Positions 1 through 6,615 of a stretch of 13,579 nucleotides of DNA are shown in pieces (position 1 is the first letter of the stretch; every line of letters begins with the position of its first letter). The DNA comes from Promethearchaeota archaeon (lineage in GTDB: Archaea > Asgardarchaeota > Lokiarchaeia > Sigyniarchaeales > SOKP01): contig JAUWHC010000027.1 of the NCBI GenBank assembly GCA_030606095.1, forward strand, positions 1-13,579, written 5' to 3'. Below the pieces are notes generated by a model that was not told where the DNA came from, did no database searches, and saw only the letters and a list, made by a program, of their open reading frames with translations. Both the position numbers and the translations under genes were made by a program.

Positions 1-530
1 GTTTCATTCTTAAACAAAATTTTGTAGTCTTCTGATATGACAAAAACGGTATCTTTTAAGCTTGAAAAAATAGAATTCAATTGCTCTTGTGTTTTGTTTA
101 ATTTTTTGTTTGTAAGAGCTAAATCAGCTGTGCGATCTTTAACACGTTGTTCTAACATTTCATTGGATTCTCTTAAATAACGTTCATTTTTTGAGATAAT
201 TTGACTTAAAAATGAAACACTGAAACCAACAAATGTAAATATTATAGTTCGTACAAATCCTTCAATTATAACAGTAACCATTTCGCCACCAAGAAAATAA
301 AATAAAATTAAAATTCCCGATAAAAAGAAAGGTACAATTAGCCCTTTTTTTTTCCACCAATAACACCCCAAAATAATTGGAAAATAAAACAAATGGGAAT
401 AAATTATATGGACTTTAATTATGATTTCAAAATAATATGTTAAAAAACATAGTATTGATATTGAAGCGACTACAACTAGATATCTGATTGTTTCTTTACG
501 ATCTTTTAATATAGAATTTATTATTCTCAT
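1..530 (-). CDS. Membrane-anchored PAS histidine kinase, N-terminal part (cut by left edge)
   Basis: The visible 176 residues begin at an ATG and run off the window. Four hydrophobic segments at about residues 17-37, 42-58, 63-81 and 92-111 form a compact membrane sensor of the type with a FPIILGCYWW motif followed by KKKGL, common at the N-terminus of bacterial and archaeal kinases. A charged coiled coil (about 112-150, including EQRVKDRTADLAL) leads into a PAS domain starting near residue 150. The start of this PAS (EQLNSIFSSLKDTVFVISED, then YKILFKNE) is close to the second PAS of the kinase at 1171-3528. Kinase domains would lie outside the window, so the histidine kinase call is by family architecture; a different output domain is possible. 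The gene starts 26 bases after the response regulator at 557-1015 and is probably co-transcribed with it. An AAAGG lies immediately before the ATG, too close to be an ideal Shine-Dalgarno sequence. Confidence 0.82.
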   Translation of the reverse strand, partial: MRIINSILKDRKETIRYLVVVASISILCFLTYYFEIIIKVHIIYSHLFYFPIILGCYWWKKKGLIVPFFLSGILILFYFLGGEMVTVIIEGFVRTIIFTFVGFSVSFLSQIISKNERYLRESNEMLEQRVKDRTADLALTNKKLNKTQEQLNSIFSSLKDTVFVISEDYKILFKNE

Positions 531-556
531 CCTTTATTTCAGTTGGGTACTTATTT

Positions 557-1015
557 TCAATGAAAATTCTTGTTTGGTGGTAATTTTACGATAGAAAACC
601 AAAAATTCTCAATAGATTTTACAACTTTGATAAATTGTTCCAAATCAACAGGCTTGGTGATAAAACAATTCGCATGGAGCTCATAAGTTTTGATAATGTC
701 CTCTTCTGCCTTAGATACTGTAAGAATTACTACAGGAATTTGTTTAAGATTTATATCCTGCTTTATTTCAGCTAATACTTCACGCCCATTCTTTTTTGGT
801 AAATTCAAATCTAAGAAAATAATGTCTGGAAGAGTAGCGTCTTTGAACGTCTCTAATCCTCTTAAATAAGCTATGGCCTCTGCACCATCCTCAACCACAT
901 TAAGATTATTAATAATTTTAGCTTCTTTCATGGCTTCTTTTATTAAACGAATATCACCAGGATTATCTTCTACTAGTAAAATCTCAACCGGTCTAATTCT
1001 TTTACTAAAACTCAT
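557..1015 (-). CDS. Single-domain response regulator, Rcp1-like
   Basis: This 152-residue protein is one receiver (REC) domain and nothing else. The acidic pair is E16-D17 (LLVEDNPGD), the phosphoacceptor is D69 in FLDLNLP, the switch Thr is T99 (VVILT) and the conserved Lys is K121 (ITKP). The signature NPGD after the acidic pair, the VVEDGAEA segment and the LPKKNGREVLAEIK stretch are typical of Rcp1-type regulators that partner phytochrome-like kinases. The preceding gene at 1171-3528 has exactly that type of kinase core, so the two are probably a cognate pair. The regulator has no DNA-binding output, so it presumably acts by protein contact or as a phosphate relay. The ATG start is supported by a GTGAT Shine-Dalgarno sequence 5 bases upstream. 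The short C-terminal tail (from about 140) is not conserved-looking. Confidence 0.93.
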   Translation of the reverse strand: MSFSKRIRPVEILLVEDNPGDIRLIKEAMKEAKIINNLNVVEDGAEAIAYLRGLETFKDATLPDIIFLDLNLPKKNGREVLAEIKQDINLKQIPVVILTVSKAEEDIIKTYELHANCFITKPVDLEQFIKVVKSIENFWFSIVKLPPNKNFH

Positions 1016-1020
1016 TTTTT

Positions 1021-1025
1021 ATCAC
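1021..1025 (-). promoter_or_regulatory. Shine-Dalgarno sequence GTGAT of the response regulator
   Basis: Read on the minus strand, GTGAT is followed by five A and the ATG at 1015. It matches the 3' part of the archaeal GGAGGTGATC consensus. It serves as an internal standard for start calls elsewhere in the window. Confidence 0.6.
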
Positions 1026-1036
1026 ATATTTATTTT

Positions 1037-1046
1037 CTTTTATAAC
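1037..1046 (-). promoter_or_regulatory. Possible TATA box (GTTATAAAAG)
   Basis: Minus-strand GTTATAAAAG lies about 27 bases before the ATG at 1015, within the 155-base gap after the upstream kinase. If used, transcription would begin almost at the start codon and omit the GTGAT Shine-Dalgarno sequence, so the two signals disagree. In such AT-rich DNA a chance match is likely. Confidence 0.25.
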
Positions 1047-1170
1047 TATACAATATTTAATTTCAGATTTGACTTAAGTACTTATACTCACTTCACATAT
1101 AGGTTTTGATATATTTATTAGTATTTTAAGTAATAAAATTTTAACTTGTTGAAATTTATCTTGAATAACA

Positions 1171-3528
1171 TTATTTTCTAACCTCTGTTTTTGGAATTGA
1201 GAAATAAAAAGTGGAACCTTTTCCTAATTCTGATTCCACCCAAATTTTACCACTATGACGTTCAATTATCTTTTTACATATAGCCAACCCTATTCCTGTG
1301 CCATCATATTCATCTTTTTTATGTAAGCGCTGAAAAATGATAAAAATCCGATCGAAAAATTGAGAATCAAGCCCAATTCCATTATCACTCACCGAGAAGA
1401 TCCATTTATCTGCTTTAACCTCTCCTGATATGTGAATACATGGAGGTTCTTCACTTCTAAATTTAATAGCATTAGAGATTAAATCTTGTAGTAGTTGTAT
1501 CATTTGGGACTCATCTGCTAAAATCATTGGTAAGGGATTGTAAGTGAGTGTTACATTGGTTTCTTTAATTAATTGCCTAAAAGTGGCAATCACACCTTCT
1601 AAAACAGCGCTCATATCTGAATTTTTAAAAGGTTTACCACGCGTTCCTACTCGTGAAAACATCAATAAATCACTGATTAAATTTTGCATCCTAGTTGCGC
1701 CATCAACAGCATAATTTATAAAATCATTAGCATCTTCATCCAATTTATCTTGATAACGCTTTTGTAATAATTGTGTAAAACTAGCAACCATCCGCAATGG
1801 TTCTTGAAGATCGTGAGACGCCACGTAAGCAAATTGTTCTAGTTCAGCATTTGAACGCTTTAAATCCTCCATGGCTAATTTCAAATTTTTAGTTCTTTTT
1901 TCTACCTTTTGCTCTAATTCTTCATTTAAAATTTTCAAATTTTCTTCAGATTCTTTTAATGCCTCCTCAGCCTTCTTGCGCTTGGTAACATCTCGACTAT
2001 GAACAATTCCGCCAAAATGGTTTCCATTATCATCGTAAATTTTCGATACTGTACGCGATATGGGGATTATTCCTCCATCTTTACGAACTAGAATTAGTTC
2101 TGCTTCAACACTACCTATTTTCTTGAGAATTGGAAACTTTTGCTTGAATATAGCTTTGTTATCACCCTTAAAAAATGTCGTAATATGTTTTCCAACCATC
2201 TCTTTATAGTCATAACCAATTAATTTTTGATCAGCCGTGTTACAATCAACAATATACCCTTTAGAATCTATGATTGAAATTCCATCTGGAGCATTTTCAA
2301 ATAATTCACGATATTTCTTCTCAGATTCTTTTAATATTAACTTTGCATCTATTCGTTCAAATGTTCTTCCTAATCGTTCAGCAATCTCATCTATGAGATC
2401 TCTTTCTTCCTTTATAAAAGGTCCCTCGTCAAATGATGGCATCTCCTCTAAATAAGATACCTCTACAATACCAATCTTTTCATTTTCAATAATAATATCG
2501 CTTGCTTGCTTCCACTTCGTTTCTTTAAAGTTTTCAGTTTTATACTCCGTACTGTCTATGATTATTCTTACGCATGTTACTTCTGGAAATTGCCAAGCAG
2601 GTGGTAACAACTCGACCGTTCTTTTTAGTATTTCTTCTTTGGTAACATCTTTTTCCTCGATAATCTTAGAAAGCCCATAAAGGCAGTTTAGCTCTTTTGT
2701 CATTTCTACTACCATATATTCAAGGCGATCCCGATACTCTTTTAATTCCTCTTCGATCTTTTTATGTTCGGTAATATCTCTTAACATTTCTACCATTGCC
2801 GGTTGCCCGTTGTAATTTTCAATTCGAGAGGCGATAATATCGAAAAATTTAGTTTCTTTCCTTTTAGGAAAAGTTATGCATTGTTCGAATCGAAACTGGC
2901 ACACATCACTTTCAGCAAATTTTGTCATTGGACATTGCTCACATGGTTGATCTAACCTCTTTATTATTTCATAACAATTTTTTCCTATAATTTCTTTTCC
3001 GAAGAAGTCATGAGCTGTATCATTTTTAAACAGGATTTTATAATCCTCTGAGACGACAAAAATAGTATCCTTAAGGTTTAAAAGGATAGGGTTTAGTTGC
3101 TCTTGAGCCTTTTTTAATTTTTGTTCTACTTCGACACGGTTTGAAATGTCTATGGAAAAGCCAATTATACCAATGATTTCTCCTTGATCATTAAATATAG
3201 GAATTTTATTGGTATTCACCCATCGGATACCATCTTCAGTTTCCCACGGTTCCACAATGTTTAATTTAGGTTTACCGCTATTGATTACTTCTAAGTCATC
3301 GTCCCAATAAGCTTGTGCCTGTTCTTTTGAATAAAGGTCAAAACAATTTTTACCTTCAATTTCTTTTCTACTTAATTTTTGACCATCGGTAAAATATTTA
3401 TTTACACGAATTAAATTATTCTTTTTATCTTTATAAAAGACTAACCCTGGAATATTATCCAGTATCATTTCCATTTCTTTAGCAAGTTTTTTATATTTCT
3501 TTTCAGAAATTAAATCAGAGTTACTCAT
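1171..3528 (-). CDS. Soluble multi-PAS phytochrome-type histidine kinase
   Basis: The 785 residues have no membrane segment, so the kinase is likely cytosolic. Order of domains: PAS1 (about 15-135); PAS2 (about 142-262) with a Cys cluster C185, C196-x-x-C199, C210 and C217; a GAF-like module (about 275-395) with the conserved run LLPPAWQFPEV and the segment DEGPFIKEERDLI; PAS3 (about 400-525); a coiled coil (525-560); HisKA with H572 in SHDLQEPLRM; and HATPase_c with N-box SNAIKF, G1 box DNGIGL (about 714) and G2 box GTGIGLA (about 743). The H-box type and the ending IIERHSGKIWVESE are those of phytochrome-like kinases, although no bilin-binding domain is present. PAS1 is nearly the same as the third PAS of the kinase at 9967-12000. 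The next gene downstream is an Rcp1-like receiver, the expected phosphate acceptor. The start has GTGAT 7 bases upstream. The signals sensed are unknown; the Cys-rich PAS could be redox- or metal-responsive. Confidence 0.93.
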   Translation of the reverse strand: MSNSDLISEKKYKKLAKEMEMILDNIPGLVFYKDKKNNLIRVNKYFTDGQKLSRKEIEGKNCFDLYSKEQAQAYWDDDLEVINSGKPKLNIVEPWETEDGIRWVNTNKIPIFNDQGEIIGIIGFSIDISNRVEVEQKLKKAQEQLNPILLNLKDTIFVVSEDYKILFKNDTAHDFFGKEIIGKNCYEIIKRLDQPCEQCPMTKFAESDVCQFRFEQCITFPKRKETKFFDIIASRIENYNGQPAMVEMLRDITEHKKIEEELKEYRDRLEYMVVEMTKELNCLYGLSKIIEEKDVTKEEILKRTVELLPPAWQFPEVTCVRIIIDSTEYKTENFKETKWKQASDIIIENEKIGIVEVSYLEEMPSFDEGPFIKEERDLIDEIAERLGRTFERIDAKLILKESEKKYRELFENAPDGISIIDSKGYIVDCNTADQKLIGYDYKEMVGKHITTFFKGDNKAIFKQKFPILKKIGSVEAELILVRKDGGIIPISRTVSKIYDDNGNHFGGIVHSRDVTKRKKAEEALKESEENLKILNEELEQKVEKRTKNLKLAMEDLKRSNAELEQFAYVASHDLQEPLRMVASFTQLLQKRYQDKLDEDANDFINYAVDGATRMQNLISDLLMFSRVGTRGKPFKNSDMSAVLEGVIATFRQLIKETNVTLTYNPLPMILADESQMIQLLQDLISNAIKFRSEEPPCIHISGEVKADKWIFSVSDNGIGLDSQFFDRIFIIFQRLHKKDEYDGTGIGLAICKKIIERHSGKIWVESELGKGSTFYFSIPKTEVRK

Positions 3529-3535
3529 TTTTTAA

Positions 3536-3540
3536 ATCAC
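3536..3540 (-). promoter_or_regulatory. Shine-Dalgarno sequence GTGAT of the PAS kinase
   Basis: Minus-strand GTGAT lies 7 bases before the ATG at 3528. The surrounding ATATGTGAT, A-rich spacer and ATGAGT repeat the arrangement at the response regulator at 1015. Confidence 0.55.
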
Positions 3541-3995
3541 ATATTTCTATATCATATCATTATATTAAATAATTCATAATAACTTTAGATGACTGTATAT
3601 CATATTTTTTATTATTCCTTTTAAAAATCTTGATTAGACCTTACTTTTGGCTTTTTTTAATAATAATTTAGATATAAGAGATTCTCGTTTATTTTTTGCT
3701 CATCATGTTTGAAAGAAATCATCTTCTGATTTTTAAGATTGAATTTTTATTTTCGAAATATCATAATCTTCAAAATTAAATTTATTTTGAACTTTAACTT
3801 TTCAATTTTTTATATACAAATATTTTCTTACACTATAAATAATATAATTTATATATAAATATGCTTTAAAAAGATTTTTAGTGTAAATTTAGGATTCTTT
3901 AAAATACAAAATGACTAGAAAGCAATTATTTAAATACATGTTATTTTAATATTTTTTTGAACAAATTTAGACATATTTTATTATCCAGAAATGTA

Positions 3996-4074
3996 TAATT
4001 ATTAATTATTTCAATTTTTTAGCGCAGCATCAAAAAGGTTGGGTTAAAACTGACTGAGACTAATTATTAATTAT
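3996..4074. repeat. 14-base direct repeat TAATTATTAATTAT flanking a less AT-rich island
   Basis: TAATTATTAATTAT occurs at 3996-4009 and again at 4061-4074, 65 bases apart start to start. Between them lies AGCGCAGCATC followed by a GGTTGGG-containing stretch, clearly less AT-rich than its surroundings. The repeats are low-complexity, so chance is a serious alternative. The element sits about 90 bases before the kinase start at 4166 and could be an operator or part of its leader. Confidence 0.35.
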
Positions 4075-4149
4075 AAGATCAATAGGATAAAAAGTAAGCT
4101 GGAAAATATACAGGGTGTAATAAGAAAATGTTGAAAACAAAAACAAAAA

Positions 4150-4159
4150 GGAGGGAGAT
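4150..4159 (+). promoter_or_regulatory. Shine-Dalgarno sequence GGAGGGAGAT that sets an ATA start at 4166
   Basis: GGAGG is the canonical archaeal core. The GAGAT at its 3' end lies 6 bases before ATA at 4166, the same spacing as the GTGAT elements at 1015 and 3528. The downstream frame encodes TNKSINILLIEDNEGD, the normal beginning of a receiver domain. No ATG, GTG or TTG exists in this frame between the stop at 4121 and the ATG at 4235, which lies inside the receiver. Confidence 0.6.
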
Positions 4160-4165
4160 AAAAAT

Positions 4166-5620
4166 ATAACAAATAAATCAATTAACATCTTATTAATCGA
4201 AGACAATGAAGGAGATGTTCGTTTAATAAGAGAAATGTTAAAAGACGTTAGTAATTTAGTGTTTAAAGTAGAAGCTTCTAACTTACTTATTAAAGCGTTA
4301 AAATTATTCGAGAGCCGTAAATTTGATGCGATTTTGTTGGATCTTAATCTTCCTGATAGCATGGGGATTGACACTGTGTCTAAGACCTTAGAAGATATCC
4401 GTGATACTCCAATTATCATTTTAACTGGTTTAAATGAAGAAAAAATAGCAATTTCGTCAGTTAAAATGGGAATTCAAGATTATTTAGTAAAAGACCATTT
4501 TGATAGCGTATTATTAGCACGATCCATCCAGTATGCTATCGAACGGAAGCAAATGGAAACTAATTTAAAAGAATCAGAAAAAAGGTATAAAGATTTAATA
4601 GAAACATCTTCTATGGGTTTATTAGAAATTGATTTAATTAATAAAAATATTGAATATATTAATCCTAAATTGTTAAAAATTTTCGGTTACAAGAGAACAG
4701 AGTTAAATAATGCATCTATTCTTTATAAAACCATATTTCCAGAAGATATTAAGGAGATTTTAGAATCTCATGTAGAAAAAAAAATAGAATTTAGGGTAAT
4801 TACTAAAAATGGAAAAATTAAATGGTTGTCTGGAAATAGATTACATCACTATAATGAAAATGGAGAAATAACTGCCTTAAGATTATGGTTAATGGATATT
4901 ACTGAGAAAAAAGAATTAGAAGAAATTAAAAATAATTTAGTAACACGTTTTTCTCACGAATTCAAAACGCCATTAATTTCTATTAAGGGATTCGCAGATT
5001 TTTTATTAACGGTACACAATAAGAATTTAGACGATAAAACGATTTCATTTTTGAAAAAAATTAAAGATGGAGGCAATCGATTAAAAGAGCTAGTAAATTC
5101 TTTCATAGAAAGTTCACAATTAGATAATGCTTTAACTAAATTAAAATTACATCAAGAAAATTTAACTGATTTGATCAAAACAGGTTTAGAAGAAATGCAA
5201 GGCTTAATTAACTTAAGAGATCACACGATTAACCTAGACATACATGATCAATTAATTGCGAGCGTAGATAAAGAAAAAATATATTCTGTAATTACAAATT
5301 TGCTATTAAACGCAATTAATTATACACCTAAAGGCGGAAAGATATGGATTCAATCTATTGTTAATGAAGGCTCGATAATAGTTTCTGTAAAAGATAATGG
5401 GATAGGGCTTGATGATATAGACAAAAAGCAGTTGTTTAAACCATTTGGAAAGATTGAAAGATATGGAAAGGGTTGGGATATCGTCTCTGAAGGTATGGGT
5501 ATGGGGTTATATCTCTCAAAAGAGATAATGAATTTACATGGAGGTAAAATCGGGGCGGAATCTAAAGGAAGAAATAAAGGAACTACCTTTTACTTTTCCT
5601 TTCCTATTGTTACAAATTAG
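4166..5620 (+). CDS. Hybrid sensor kinase: REC-PAS-HisKA-HATPase
   Basis: With the ATA start the product has 484 residues. The receiver (about 5-125) has acidic pair E12-D13 in LLIEDNEGD, phosphoacceptor D59 in LLDLNLPD, T87 and K109. A PAS domain (about 140-250) follows, then HisKA with H264 in FSHEFKTPLISIKGF, and HATPase_c with N-box N382 (NLLLNAINYT), G1 box DNGIGL (410-415) and G2 box EGMGMGL (442-448). No membrane segment is seen, so it is likely cytosolic. A receiver at the N-terminus means the kinase is probably itself controlled by phosphotransfer from another kinase, a common archaeal and bacterial design. The ATG at 4235 would remove the first 23 residues, including the acidic pair, and so cannot be the true start unless the receiver is inactive. 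The gene is convergent with the RHH-REC gene at 5660-6409, with 39 bases between the stops. Confidence 0.9.
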   Translation: MTNKSINILLIEDNEGDVRLIREMLKDVSNLVFKVEASNLLIKALKLFESRKFDAILLDLNLPDSMGIDTVSKTLEDIRDTPIIILTGLNEEKIAISSVKMGIQDYLVKDHFDSVLLARSIQYAIERKQMETNLKESEKRYKDLIETSSMGLLEIDLINKNIEYINPKLLKIFGYKRTELNNASILYKTIFPEDIKEILESHVEKKIEFRVITKNGKIKWLSGNRLHHYNENGEITALRLWLMDITEKKELEEIKNNLVTRFSHEFKTPLISIKGFADFLLTVHNKNLDDKTISFLKKIKDGGNRLKELVNSFIESSQLDNALTKLKLHQENLTDLIKTGLEEMQGLINLRDHTINLDIHDQLIASVDKEKIYSVITNLLLNAINYTPKGGKIWIQSIVNEGSIIVSVKDNGIGLDDIDKKQLFKPFGKIERYGKGWDIVSEGMGMGLYLSKEIMNLHGGKIGAESKGRNKGTTFYFSFPIVTN

Positions 5621-5659
5621 ATGATAGTCAAAAAGCATTAAATTGCGACAGAAAGAGAA

Positions 5660-6409
5660 TTATAAATATTTAAACACGAACTCAAAATCCGATAGGTCAA
5701 AAGGTTTTAATATATATCCATCAGCTCTTGTTTCTTGGATCTTTTCTTTTACTTTATGATTTGGAACAGCTGTTAAATAAATAACTGGTATTTTTTTGAG
5801 GTTTTCATGATATTTTACTTTTTTACAAATTTCAAACCCACTTACATCAGGCAAAAGTATATCTAACAAAATTAATTTTGGAAGGTTATAATTTAATTCT
5901 TCAATTCCTTTTAAACCTGTTATTACTCCTTTGCAAGTATAGCCTTTAGCATCAAAATAATTAGTAACCAATTCTATTGTAGATAAATCATCTTCAATCA
6001 ATAGAATGTCGTATTGAGCAAGTTTTGCATCTGGTTTTTCTAATTTTAATATAAATCTAATTTCAAATTGTTTAATTTCATCTAATAAGTTTTTAATAAT
6101 GGATAAAATATCGTTGTTTAAATCCTTTTGATATTTTTCAACGATTAATTGGAGATTTCCTTTGATCGTTGTGAGTCTTTCTTTTAAGGCATGTGTGAAA
6201 ACAGATAAATCTTGAGCAAGTAAACTGGATTTTTCGTCGATATAAAATTTAATTCCTTCTCTAACTAATTTGGAGAGGGAAGAAATGTCACTTTTTTTAA
6301 TGAATTCTAGCCATTCTTTTTCTGTTTCTTCTGTAATGTAAACAGAAATTCGTTTTTTCCCAGAATAATAATCCTTTTTAACTTTAGTCTCTTTATCGTC
6401 TTTAGTAAT
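5660..6409 (-). CDS. RHH - DHp-like hairpin - REC regulator, without ATPase domain
   Basis: The 249 residues contain three parts. Residues about 18-58 look like a ribbon-helix-helix (CopG/Arc type) DNA-binding domain: strand KRISVYITEE, helix TEKEWLEFIKKS, then SSLSKLVREGIKFYI. Residues about 63-122 resemble a HisKA dimerization hairpin: FTHALKERLTTIKGNLQLI aligns with the H-box, keeping H73 but with Arg where Pro is usual. Residues 133-249 are a complete receiver: acidic E139, D140 and D141, phosphoacceptor D183 (LLLDILLPD), T213 and K235 (ILKPFD). No HATPase is present, so it cannot autophosphorylate. It could accept phosphate from neighbouring kinases at D183, or at H73, and bind DNA. No ATG, GTG or TTG lies in frame before TTG at 6001, which is inside the receiver's first strand. 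ATT at 6409 follows a good AAGGTGA. Confidence is high for REC, good for RHH, moderate for the DHp part. Confidence 0.82.
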   Translation of the reverse strand: MTKDDKETKVKKDYYSGKKRISVYITEETEKEWLEFIKKSDISSLSKLVREGIKFYIDEKSSLLAQDLSVFTHALKERLTTIKGNLQLIVEKYQKDLNNDILSIIKNLLDEIKQFEIRFILKLEKPDAKLAQYDILLIEDDLSTIELVTNYFDAKGYTCKGVITGLKGIEELNYNLPKLILLDILLPDVSGFEICKKVKYHENLKKIPVIYLTAVPNHKVKEKIQETRADGYILKPFDLSDFEFVFKYL

Positions 6410-6414
6410 AATTC

Positions 6415-6422
6415 TTCACCTT
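6415..6422 (-). promoter_or_regulatory. Shine-Dalgarno sequence AAGGTGAA that sets an ATT start at 6409
   Basis: Minus-strand AAGGTGAA lies 5 bases before ATT at 6409, the same spacing as at the response regulator at 1015. It overlaps a four-codon mini-ORF, ATG TTA AGG TGA (6427-6416), in the same frame, whose stop lies inside the Shine-Dalgarno sequence. Confidence 0.5.
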
Positions 6423-6615
6423 AACATTAGTCTAAAAAATAAAAAATTTACAAAATTATCCATATTTCATTAAATTCTTTAAGATACTAAAGTGTAAATA
6501 TATTATTTTTTAATTAGTTTTTTACTATTCCTAATTATATTTACCAAAAACATTAAATAAATTTGTTGTTTTAAAAATTAAACATGAATCTTGCATTTTT
6601 AAAACAATTCAATTA

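Larger units (their letters stand above)
3529..4165. other. AT-rich divergent intergenic region without a gene
   Basis: These 637 bases separate two divergent kinase genes and hold no convincing reading frame or tRNA. Promoters for both genes should lie here. The strongest symmetric element is the 14-base perfect palindrome ATTTATATATAAAT at 3847-3860, which could be a TATA element in either direction, but its distance to either start is long. An exact 14-base direct repeat (3996-4009 and 4061-4074) brackets a less AT-rich segment at about 4021-4060. No stable hairpin was found by eye. Confidence 0.6.

Noticed and set aside
4021..4060. Possible tRNA or tRNA fragment in the less AT-rich island
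   Set aside because: No cloverleaf, T-loop motif or acceptor stem could be formed by eye, and the segment is too short.
4060..4419. Minus-strand frame of 119 codons over the start of the hybrid kinase
   Set aside because: It is antisense to the receiver domain, whose frame encodes complete, recognisable motifs; the antisense product is low-complexity and resembles nothing known.
5621..5659. Terminator between the convergent genes
   Set aside because: The 39 bases show neither a T-run nor a hairpin in either direction.
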